From Gyrodactylus bullatarudis (taxonomy: Eukaryota > Platyhelminthes > Monogenea > Gyrodactylidea > Gyrodactylidae): a stretch of DNA of 64,000 bases. The position numbers were made by a program, and so were the translations under genes. Positions 36,487 through 47,385 of the stretch are shown piece by piece (position 1 is the stretch's first letter; each line of letters opens with the position of its first letter). Location of the stretch: the NCBI GenBank assembly GCA_012064415.1, contig SSNU01000163.1, positions 930,001 through 994,000 on the forward strand. The letters run 5' to 3'. The notes under the pieces are model-generated. The model searched no databases. It saw nothing but the letters and a program-made list of their open reading frames with translations, and was not told the origin of the DNA.

Positions 36487-37202
36487 TTACATAGATTCTA
36501 TAGAGCTAATAATGTCTTTGAAAACTTTTGACCTTGACTGGTCGGCATTGATTTTCCTGTGTAGACCTTTGGCTGAATAATAACTGACTAGAGGCATTGT
36601 CATGGAATGGTAGCTCTCCAAACGTTTCTTCAAAGCAGCAACATTGTCATCGTTCCTCTTGATGAGAGGCTCCCCAGTAATGTCATCCTTCATTGGCACC
36701 TTGGGAGGGTTGAACTTTTCATGGTAGGAACGACCACTCGGTTGATGAATAAGACGACCCTCGATTCGTTCCTCAAGGATCTTATCCTCTATGTGAAACT
36801 CAATGACTCCGTTCAACTTTTGATCTCTTTTCTCAAGAAGTCTATCCAGCTAAACAGATGATGATAGGAATGACGTACTTTTTGAGCTTGGACGACTGTC
36901 CTAGGAAAACCATCTAGGAGGAAACCATTTCTACAAGCTGGCGAGTTAAGATTCTCATCAATGAGTTCACAGACTATTTCATCAGAGACTAATTGACCAT
37001 TCTTGACAATATCCTTGACCCGATTGCCCAAATTTGAGCCAGATGAAATTATAGCTCTGAGCATATCACCAGTTGAAAGGTGACAGACATCATACTTTTT
37101 TGATAATTCCGGTGCTTGGGTACCTTTTCCAGAGCCAGGTGGGCCAAGAAGAACTAGGCGTGTGCCTTCATTATCCAGCCCAAAAAACTTGAAGATACCC
37201 AT
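36487..37202 (-). CDS. AK2: Adenylate kinase 2
   Basis: Converts ATP and AMP to two ADP; AK2 acts in the mitochondrial intermembrane space. P-loop [23 protein letters not shown]-binding [11 protein letters not shown] and [16 protein letters not shown] are all present. A 29-bp intron (36850-36878) leads to [18 protein letters not shown]. The LID follows ([19 protein letters not shown] with [14 protein letters not shown]), of the long type. The protein is about 228 residues, normal for AK2. It is convergent with TAF2, with only 156 bp between the two stop codons. Confidence 0.95.
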
Positions 37203-37292
37203 ATGTTAGGAATTTTCAAATATCTTTTGAACTTGGTTTAAACCTTTGATTTTTCGCTTCCCTCATAGAACTTGTTTTATTAGGGCACAAAT

Positions 37293-40200
37293 ATGAAAAA
37301 TAACTTATTCTATTTCTTTCTCTCCTCTGGTTTCCTCATCACATTCTATGTATTTTTCTTCAATTTTGTATTTATCGATGTCAAAAAATTGTATTCAAGT
37401 AATTTTTCCTCTAATAATACACCTAGATTCTCCTCAAGTTTACAAAAAAAGTAAATTTGAAAACATTTTCCTTGTCGTTGTTGACTCACTGACCAATGAA
37501 ATGTTTGCTAAAATCAATTTTTCAAATGAATTCAAGAAAAATACCATTTGTTACGAGACAACTTTGCAAACGCCTTCAGTAACTTCAACCAGAATTAAAG
37601 TAAGATAACATTTGTTCATTGGTAAAGACACTTGTTTCTGGATCCAAAACCGAGTTCCATGAATTATTCAGTGGATTTGAGCCTCTGGAAGATGTCGAGT
37701 CAAATATTTTATTCGAACTAAAATCACAGAGATGGAAAATTGGTTTCTTTGGAAATCATCTCTGGAGTAAAATGTACCCAAAAACATTCAAATACAATTT
37801 GACAGTTGATCCACTCGAAGAGGTCCCTCGAAATTCAAACTCCAGAATTGTTGAGAGTCTCAAAACTATTGAAACCTCTTTAAATGCTAGAAACTTTGTT
37901 GTTCTCCACTTTTTGGGGGATTATAAAGAGTATAAAGAGGATTACTTGAATGATTTCGAACAAGTAATCTCACTTGTCTACTCAAAAATGGTGAGTTTCC
38001 TTGGTGTACAATTTTTTCTGTTTTCAAAATATGTATTTTATTGATTATCTTCTCATAATCTATCTAGTCACTAGGTGATAAAAACTGTTATGATGTACTA
38101 TCTACAGTCAACTTTAAATCATAAAGTTACTTTATGTGTGTATAGAGTAAAAATCAGCTTGACCGATGACTATACCCCTCATGCTGAGCTTCTTTAAATG
38201 AGAATTAATTCAAAAACTTTACAATTTCATTCATTGATTGAAAATTACTCTCGATTTTATAAGTCAATGAAGCTTTCATTGAAGTTTTTCGTTTAATAAA
38301 ATTGAAATATTCACTCCAAATATTTCCAGTCATTTTGAATGGATATTATATATATTAGATTTTTTATTTGAAATAATTAATAAGCATATTATGATTATCT
38401 GGTACAAATGATAATAAATATGAACAGATGCAGGCAATGTTTTTATCTTTAAAGTTAGAGAAATTAATCTGAAATATCGTACGAAGGGGTAGAAGAACAT
38501 TGAGCAGTATGGAGTATCCTCTTGTTGATCGCAAGTTGTATTGATCATTCGGTTGAAGAACATATTTAGAGTAAAGGCATATATTTTGACTAGGCATTTA
38601 TATAGTTTTATTCAGTAAGAAATTGTAATGCAAAAATGAGTTGAAAAAAATCGAAATCTATTTGGAAATGTTGAGAATTGATGTGCAAAAGTTTGAGTTT
38701 GGTTTGATTTGTTGACTCGTGAGAAGTGTTCATAATGGAAATTTTCAAATATCGTGTAATTATCGAAGTAAGAATAATATCTGCATTTATTCATGATTCA
38801 ATTAAATTCCCTTACGGTCTAATCGGAAATGTTTAAGACTCATTTTCAAAAGGTTAAAATCTAATATTTTCAATCAATTCAATTTTCAATAGAAAACATT
38901 TTAAAACGATCTATAAATGGTATAAATCTATGGTATTCTAATCCAAGGTTGGTATTCTTTTAATAATAAAACTACTTTGGAATGACTTGTGATACCTTTT
39001 CTTAATTCAACTTCAATTAAATTCCTTTATTCGTACAGAAATCCATTACTAAATCGCTCCTTGTTATAACTGGAAATAATGGGCTGAAAAGTTCGGACTC
39101 ATTTATTAAAAGTCTGACAGTTTTCACCTCGAATATTTTACATTCTCATGGCGACATGTGCAAAGGTCCTCTACCTACTTCATTGCCTCAAGATCTTTCG
39201 AATACCATAGCCAGTATGACTGGCCAAGAAATACCCAGAGCCTCAATTGGCATCCCACATTTGGAATTATTACAGAATGTCTATTCGAACAATCTTGAGG
39301 AAATTAGAGAGGTTGTTAGCAAGACTGTTGTACACTACGAAGATTTGATAGAATGCAAATTCTCCACTAATGAAACCTGTCGTGAATCCAGCTTCTACTC
39401 AAAATTTGAGAGTAAGTTACTTATTCAATGCGAGGAAATTATAACTATAGTTGATGCTTATGAATTACATGCCAGGAAACCAATAAGGTATACAAGAGAC
39501 CAGAAGCTAAGATTCATCTTTATTTATTCGTCCTCTCTCGAGAAATGAAAGTGTATTCCTTAAAATGTACTTTTGATAATCCAAATCTTTAGTTGGGTTC
39601 TTTGTTATGTTGTCCTCAGTAGGTACAGTAGGGAGAACAAAAGGAAGATTGTCAGCCAGAATTAATGAGCATTGCTGAAATGTTGATCCAATATTATAAA
39701 TTATAATTTGCTTCTTCGGTAAATAAAAAATTTCTTTCAGCCTATTCCACTATATCTTATTAGTACAGTCGGTTGCGAAACTCACTGATCATTTTAGTTC
39801 AACAAATTACATACATACATCTGGGATTTCAGTGTTTTATAATTTGAATTTTGTGTCTAGTTGATCGTCTGACGTTCCTCATGAAAAATCAAAACCAATG
39901 CTCAAAGAATGAGGGGGATTGTATCGAGTTAGAACTTGCCAAGCTGGCCAACATCCATTCGATACTTCAGCTGATTCAGTCACGCATCAATTCCCAAATG
40001 CATATAGAGGATTCCGGGATTATGCTGCTCACCCTTTGCATAATTCTGATGTCATTTGTGAGTTTCTGATTCTGTATTTACTCGGCAATTTACCCAATTT
40101 AGAATATCTTCTCTGGATTCTACACCTGACTGAATACTATACAATGTATAGTAGGGTGGAGTGTACATTTATTTTTCTTTCTCACTATATATTAGTACGG

Positions 40201-43200
40201 ACCACTCTTGTAGAATGAAGTACCTGGTTAAGGATTTACATATTTTGGAAGATATTCACCTAGATATTCAGGATTTAAATGATGACTAGAGCGGTAAAAA
40301 TGATTTTTTGGCTATTTTTTGAACGCTAACCATCTGTTATTTTCATCTTTCTCCAATTAAATACAGAGTAGGGCCCCGAAAAAGTACATTTATTATTTAG
40401 TGTGTATTTTTACTCTAGAAAAAGGACTGACTGAGTTTCGATAATCTGAAGAAAAAATCTGCTCATCTAATCCCATTTTAAAGATAACTTGTAATATTTC
40501 TGTACTAAATTGTTGTCCCGGTACCTTTTTGTACTTTTTTTCAAATTTAAGTCTTGAATCTATAGCATTTTATTCACATTTTCAGTTTATTTTGCATTTA
40601 ATAAGCTATATACAGAGTTGATATTCATTCAAATTTTTATCAAACATACTTTTTCCCCTAATTATTAGATCGTCCTGACAATATGGTATCAATACTTTCG
40701 GTATGTATACGAGATATCGAGACAGGTGAGTAGAGAAATGCAGGCTTTCAAGCAGTATACCCTTCTCATTTGGTATTCTACAGACCTTGGTGAGTTCATT
40801 CAAGGAGCAATGGTCGCCGGTTGGATGTTTCAGGAATTTGCTCATTGCCTTCTTCGCTCTCATCATACTACACAGTGTTAGTTTGACTGGAAACAGCTTC
40901 ATTCAGAACGAACACAACCTTTGGTTCTATATAACACCGAGTATTCTTTTATTATCGCTCTTTCCTATCATTTTGTGGCATTACTATCATAAAGCTCCCA
41001 GAGATGCCCTCCTCAGAGATGTTGCACCTGTCATTTTTGTATTGGTAATCGACAGAATTATAAGATTTTTGCATTCCTTTCAACTATCCGAGGTATCCTT
41101 AGAAAAGAATATGTGAGTTACATTTGAAATATTTATTCTTTATTGATTCTTTCACGAAATAGAATAGAAATGATATTTTCATTCTGTTCTCTTGATAAAT
41201 TTATTTCTATAATTATATGAATTATAATTTGGTATATTCATACAATGGATAATATGAGCAGAGAATATAATATGTCTAATATTCCCTGAAATTTGAGAAG
41301 CCTATCGAAGAAAATCAATATTATTCTTATACTCCAAGTTTCTCCTTGACGCCAAAAGAAGTTTTTTAGAACTAAACAAGAAAGCTGAATACTCGATTCA
41401 GCTTATATTTCGAAAATATGTAATTTTGGCGCCAAATCGAAATTTGAATGAATGACCATATCTTTTTCATAAAAATATTTATGAATGAGAAATTCACGTT
41501 GTTTTTCAAAAACGTCCGAAAATCCATTTAAAATCATAATTTGGAAGTAAATAAAAAGAGATGTATATTTAAAAAAACATATGTACTACTTTCCAGCTTC
41601 AATAAATCCCTAGGATATTGCAGTGGCTAGGCATAGCAAACATGTAGAAATTCCAGTACTGAGATGATCTATTTCTCATAAATACCCCTTTTTTAGACAT
41701 TTTCTGAATCTATTGAATAAATTAAGAGAAATTTCCAGTCCAAATTATTTAAATGGACCATGAAATGTGTTTATAAAATAGATAAAAGATAGAAGCCATG
41801 TAAAACTTCAAAAGTTGAAACAGACAGTTATTTTCAATTGGAGAAATGTATAATTTACCATTTTGTAAGATATCATTGGTTTCACTGTTGTAATCATAAT
41901 TTTTTGCTTCGTTTTCCCAAACTTTCATTAGATCATTTGCTAATCAAGGATTACATTTCAAATTTATTATTCATGTAAATGAGTATAAAAACATGAAATA
42001 AAAAAAACTATTTTAAATCTAATTGACATGAAGATGAGAATTTACTATTTTTGCAAAAAACTCGATATTTTTCTTCGGAAAGTTAGTTTCGAATTTTTTC
42101 ATTTCATACAAAATCTTTAATGCATTTTAATTTTCGATGAAAATTTTGAAATACATTTGTAAAAATCATAGATCAAGTAGCATTATAGTTGTAGAAGATA
42201 TTTGATAAACTATCTAAAAACATCCATTCAGTCTACATCGTGCCGTTGAAGAGAACATGTCAAAAGTGAGCACTTTCATCTTCCTCGTGATTCGCTTCAT
42301 GAGCCTGAAGAATCACAAGGTCCGCTCAAAAATTCGTGTTCTTGGTGCATTCTCCCAGGAGTACAACTCCAGTGGTTGTTCCTGTTTCGGTCTCTTGATG
42401 CATTGGAGTCCCATTCTCACTAGCCTTGGGGTGTTTTATGCCAAACTGAAACTCAACCAATGTGAAAGGTAAGCCAAACTTTATGATCTCTAGAAATTCA
42501 TTAGGAAATTCTACAGTAGAGTATTCTATCTCATTCAAGATTTTATCGAATAGGTCAAAAACTCTATTGCGGAATGTTTTAAAGTGTACATTTTAAAAAT
42601 TAGTAAAAGTTTCATTACTACAGACAAGAAAATATCATTGAAATTCAACATAAAAACTTTGTAGATGACTCAAGTAAAAATTTCGCTACCGATTTAAACC
42701 GGAAGAATATTCTTTATATAATTTTGTATATTTTGCATCAGTAATTAATCTCTGAGCAATTTTCTAGCCAGTCAAAGGTAATAATTGATGAGAAGGCATA
42801 TTACGGAAGAATAGCCCTTATCTGGCTATTGATTGACTTTCTCTTCGGACTATACCACAACTCTGTCCTAGTGATTAGGAAATATTCCACAAACGATGAA
42901 CAATCTGATAGGCACAAAGATAAATCAATGATGATTCTATTGCAGAGACAAGCTCCCGGCCTCATTAACCAGACAATGTTCTTATTCATGTTCTCATTGG
43001 CTCCCACCTATGTTGGCTTCCTATGGTCCTTGGTTCTAGTCAAAGACATTTTGTTGACGGACTTTTGTAATATCCTCATTACTCGTCTCCCACAACAGGA
43101 TAACGAAGTTCTAAAGATGATCACTTTTATGGTATTCTGGTCACAGGCATGGACAACATATTTTCAACAAGTTGGTTACCACCATTGACTTTTCTTCTTT

Positions 43201-45287
43201 CCTGAAATGTATTAAATTACATTAGCTTATTTAGATAGGTTTTCCTTATTCCAAATCTGCAATTGGTCTTTTTAAATCGAATTACCTTTCATCTGATACT
43301 AAACTTTGTTTCCAAATCCATTGATTTTTTTCCAAGGTTGCTAATTTGGACGCCTTTACACAGAAAAGAAGATTTTGATACCCATTTTCCCGAGATCCTT
43401 TAAAACGCTTTAAAATTCTCAAAAAAGGATGAGGATATGTAGCTAAGGGATTTTAAATAACTATCAGAATAAATCCCATCCGAAAAGACAAAGATTATTC
43501 AAAAAAAGTAAATTTTATCAAATATCATAGTAAAATTCATTCAAAGTTTGTTGGCACGAATTTAAAATTGTAATCTTCAAATGACATTTCGTATATCAGA
43601 ACAAAATTTGAAATATTTAATTCAAACGGTTCTTTTCTCAAAATTTAATTCTCTAACGAATGAGTCTTCTTACCCTTTGAAAATTTGCAATGAAATGCTA
43701 ACATGTACATTAGGGTAATACAAAATTTTATTTTCCCCAAACAATGTTCCATATCTTGATTAAAAATTGATTTTTCAATCGAGAAAAACACATTTTTGAA
43801 AATCAAAATGAAATTTTTTCATGTTCTGATATACAAAAATCCCATTTTCCTTTAAATCATCAAAATTTACCTATTTTACTAAAAATTTCTTTCGACACGT
43901 GAAAAAAGACTCAATTTTTTATTCAAAATGTCTCAATTTTTTCCTTTCTCGTAGTAAAATTCATTGAAAAAAACTTGGCGTGTGTTCAAAAATTGTCATT
44001 TTTAATCGAGATCTTGTATATCAGAACAAATTCGAAAACATAAGGTTTTATTGGAAAAAATGCTTAGTTTTCGACTAACTTCAAAATGAGATTAAGCCGG
44101 GAAAAATTAAAAAGTTTGGCCTACTCCAATGTAGTTTCATCTTTGATTCTTCAAAAAAATTAAATCGGCCCATGTCTCTCGAGATATTCTGACTCAACCT
44201 AGATGAAAAATAAATATTTTTCCATAGATGACCCCGAAAATTCCCACTGATACCAAAAGTTGCCTATTCCTACTGTCTTTATCAAGATAAAATTCAAGAT
44301 GGACATAGCAGCTAGGGCAAAAGATAAAAGTTCTTTCACTTAATTATGGACCAGATCTCGGCAATAAACAAAAATGTTCTAGAATATGTTGCATTCCCTA
44401 AATGCCTATTCTGGTATTTCAACTTCTAATTTTACTGAATACAAAATTTCTTACATATGAATTTATTGTCGGATAAATCTCTAAGATTGAAAATAAAATT
44501 GTTCCTTTTATAGAACCTTCGATAGAAAAAATCCTACGAGAATCCAAGTTTTTCACAAGCTAACTTTATGGCCCAAGGTTACAAAATAACCGCAAGACTG
44601 TGCACAAGCCGAAAGAATCAAAATCTAAAGAAATGTAATTCAGCGTAAAATAAAATTCTTAGACATCTATTCTATTGCCAAAATCTGGTCCATAACTAAG
44701 TGTGAAAGAAAGAACTTTTATCTTCTGTTCTAGCTTCTATATCCATCGTGAATTTTATCATGATAATTTTGGCCAAGTGATAAAGTGCATTCATTGGGGT
44801 CAGTTTTCGAAAATATTGGGGAAATTTATAGAAAAAAAATTTTTCTCTAGGGTCATTGTAGATTAGAAGTTGGAAGAATATTTCCTCTTTTTCATGTTTG
44901 TTCGTTTTAGGGAAACACAAACAGTATGGATGATGTAGACTACTCTGTCGGCCTCTTTGGACAGACGAGAGCCACCAACTGGATTGCTGGCCTTCTGATT
45001 GCCTCCTACTCTTATCATGCATTCCTCTATTGGATATCGATATTCTTCTTCAAGGTTCTCCCAATGATCTCCAGGAAACGGTATCAGAGCAGAACCAAAA
45101 GTTTTCTTCAGACAAGTTTCACCCTGGGCACAATCATACTGCCTGTTGGAATGGTCTCTGTCACTTGTATGCTGTTGAAGCATCACCAATTAACTTGGTC
45201 AGTATTTGTACCGAAATTAGTCTTTATGGCTGTGTATGTGACAATAGTTTTGCCATTTTACGCTTTGAATCTCATGCTGACCGGTTG
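37293..45287 (+). CDS. PIGO: GPI ethanolamine phosphate transferase 3 homologue (PIGO-like), probably catalytically degenerate
   Basis: ER membrane protein; PIGO adds ethanolamine phosphate to the third mannose of GPI. The start at 37293 gives an N-terminal signal anchor (FYFFLSSGFLITFYVFFF). Two 28-bp introns (37399-37426 and 37600-37627) join FLVVVDSLTNE to TPSVTSTRIK and TLVSGSKTEF, the conserved Asp and Thr regions. Further on, HFLGDYKEYKED stands where HFLGxDHxGH is expected, and VITGNNGLKSSD where GDHGM(x)GDHGG is expected, so four or more metal ligands are gone. The C-terminal half is a multi-pass membrane domain; SLTGNSFIQNEHNLWFY and HHQLTWSVFVPKLVFMAV match PIGO. Exons lie at about 39.04-39.5, 39.86-40.06, 40.79-41.11, 42.24-42.47, 42.77-43.18 and 44.91-45.29 kb. 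Several borders are approximate. Confidence 0.75.
38364..38597 (-). repeat. Possible decayed retroelement fragment in PIGO intron
   Basis: The minus-strand frame contains QYNLRSTRGYSILLNVLLPL. A similar frame occurs on the plus strand at about 10048-10230 in a BEACH-gene intron (YNLRCSKGFSILLQTIHLL). YNLR followed by an RT-like basic/hydrophobic run recalls the C-terminal end of some non-LTR retroelement proteins. Both copies are short and degenerate, so this is only a shared dispersed repeat with a guess at origin. Confidence 0.3.
43710..44129. mobile_element. MITE copy 2 (longer relative of 3668-3871) in PIGO intron
   Basis: Starts TTAGGGTAATA and ends TACTCCAA, with about 30 bp of imperfect inverted termini. 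It shares AACACATTTTTGAAAATC and TTCATGTTCTGATA with the copy at 3668-3871. It is about 210 bp longer in the middle, where GTATATCAGAACA forms the inverse of the left-arm TGTTCTGATATAC. A partial third piece (TCGTATATCAGAACAAA) lies just upstream at about 43592. Noncoding. Confidence 0.55.
44285..44772. repeat. Foldback repeat in the last large PIGO intron
   Basis: About 75-bp arms: AAGATAAAAGTTCTTTCAC and AATTATGGACCAGATCT on the left (44320-44360) match the inverse of GATCTGGTCCATAACTAA and GAACTTTTATCTTCTG on the right (44690-44730). Pairing extends outward through AAGATGGACATAG and its inverse. Weaker similarity continues to about 44215 and 44855. No coding capacity. Probably a MITE. Confidence 0.55.
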
Positions 45288-45813
45288 AAACAGATCATGA
45301 CATGTACCCTTTTTTGAAAAACATGTTAAATAAAATTTACCAATCTATTATAAATTCCAGCTATTTTTTTCTTCAGATCCTAATTCCGTTAAACTGAACT
45401 GAATCTTTTAGAGATCTCGCCGTTATTGTGTGACTTGAGCTACTCTTTAATTGTTCAAAAGTTTTTCAATGTGTAGCATAGAACTTTTGCTGAGACTCAC
45501 TCATTATCAACGTACGCATTCAGTATTTTATTCAAAAGCTTATTCAACTGAATAATACAGTAGTCTTTAAGTGACGCCTAAATTTTGCTTATCTATGTAT
45601 TTTCAACTCATCTGTGGGAAATTTGGCCAAATTAACGATAAGAAAAAACCAATCAAAAAATACTCACAATTAATATAGAAAAAGGATTCTACTTATAAGT
45701 AGATTTTAAAAATAAATTTTAATAATCTCACGAAAGGATTAAGGAGAATAAGCCAAAAGAAAGTAAATATCTATGTTTATTATGAAGTATATGGAATTTA
45801 ATATTTTTCTCTT
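45288..45813. other. Intergenic region between convergent PIGO and SLC17-like genes
   Basis: About 525 bp between two stop codons. It holds the two 3'UTRs (AATAAA for PIGO at about 45.33 kb). I see no other gene or clear repeat. Confidence 0.5.
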
Positions 45814-47251
45814 TTATGGAAAGATGAATTTTTCATTGGGCGATTCTGATGTCGTCAAGTTCATGGGGCTATCATTAATACTACTCTTGTTTGGCGATAA
45901 AAATTGTACATGTTCACTTTGCGTTCTTGAATTCAGTATGGAACTTTCAACAAAATAAACAATGGCCCCGACAACGTTTATCAATGCCGCTAAGAAGAGG
46001 ATTGGCACAAATCTATAGTGAGATTCTGTTATGAGGAATGCGTTTAGGAAACTGTTGACAATTCCTGAGATGGAACACTAAATGATTGTTATTAAATAAC
46101 AAAACACAATTTATTGTAATTTGCAAAATTAGTTTCTTTCAACTTACAATCGAATTTGATAGGAGAAATGTTACAAGTGAAGTTCCAGCTGACAAATTCT
46201 CCTGATGTTCCAGATATGTCCCATTGAGGTTCAAAGCACACACTCCAATCATAAAGCAAATCAATCTGGGAAAATATTTTCAATCATTTCAACTTACAAG
46301 TAAGTGTCCATAGTCGATGGAAGGAAGATGAAAATACCAATAACTCCAGCAGATAAAATTAGACTAATAACAGTAGTTATTTGTTTTATTCTATGATAAC
46401 TGAGATACTTTGAGAGATAATCATAAATGAATATTCTAAAGATGGTCACAATGATGAAGAATAATGGACCGAAAGCAAGTTTTGAGATGAATAGTTGAGT
46501 AGAATGCATGTAATTCTTCATGTATAGGGGAATCCAATAGATTGCATTGAGTAGACACCAGCTGGTACTAGACTGGGCGATGAAGATGGCCCAAAGGGGC
46601 AAGTAAAATAGGAAATCTTTGACTAGTCTGAGGTTGATCATTTCTCCGTCAGAGTTCTGAAGTTTATTCTCTTGAAATAGGACGGATGTATGAAGGATGT
46701 TTGCACGAAATTTCAAGTTGACAATTCCAACAACTATCCCGATGATACCGATTGTTAAGAAAATATTCTTCCAGAAGAAGAAAGAGTACATGACAAAACT
46801 GAGTGATTGACCGATCATTTCGGCTCCAATGAGAAATATGAAATAGACTCTTTTATTTTTTTCAATTTGAGATTGGAAGGAATTCATTGTGGAACATATC
46901 AAAATGCCCTGAAATAATCCCATAACCATGTTGATGAGATTTATTACATTTAGATCACGAGTAAATGTCAGGAGTATGTTAAGCAATGACCATGCCAAAA
47001 TAAAAAGACTTGAACAAAATTCCTTATTTTGGACATATTTAAGGATTTGATTGCCAAATATCTAAAATTTAAATTTTCTAATTTACCATTGATAGTAAAT
47101 TGCCAAAGTGAAAAGAAGTTAGAATTGATGAATGATTCCAGTAACTGAATTTTTCAAGAATCTCATTAGAACATATTGAAATGGAAACCTTCTCAATATT
47201 TATCAATAGAGTAAATATGAGAAGGACTGTGGAATCATTTACAAGATACAT
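45814..47251 (-). CDS. SLC17-like major facilitator transporter
   Basis: Multi-pass membrane protein, about 430 residues. The start at 47251 gives MYLVNDSTVLLIFTLLINIE, the first membrane helix, as in SLC17 anion transporters (phosphate, sialic acid, vesicular glutamate). A 25-bp intron (47062-47086) joins NLLSM to IFGNQILKY. Further on, FLFYLPLWAIFIAQSSTSWC and NAIYWIPLYMKN match the central SLC17 block before helix 7. Two more introns (about 31 and 80 bp) separate the last helices; the hydrophilic tail ends SPNEKFIFP. The conserved N-terminal charged loop is short. The substrate cannot be told. It is divergent from the kinesin with about 134 bp between starts. Confidence 0.7.
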
Positions 47252-47385
47252 TCAAAGCTGAATGTATGCCTTTCTCAGAGTATTTCGTCGACAAAATTTT
47301 TCATATTTGTTAAGTGTTTTAACAAAAGTGCAATGATTAGAATGAATTTGTGACTTAAAATTATTTTTATAGTTCAAATTTAAAA
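47252..47385. promoter_or_regulatory. Shared promoter region, SLC17-like (-) and kinesin (+)
   Basis: Only 134 bp separate the two start codons, so 5'UTRs and core promoters of both genes must share this stretch. It is AT-rich; no TATA or known motif is convincing. Confidence 0.5.

Noticed and set aside
40787..45287. First read as a separate multi-pass membrane protein (TMC-like)
   Set aside because: HHQLTWSVFVPKLVF and SLTGNSFIQNEHNLWF match the membrane half of PIGO and follow its N-terminal half on the same strand.
45773..45958. Plus-strand open frame of 61 codons
   Set aside because: Antisense to the last exon of the SLC17-like gene, with no similarity of its own.
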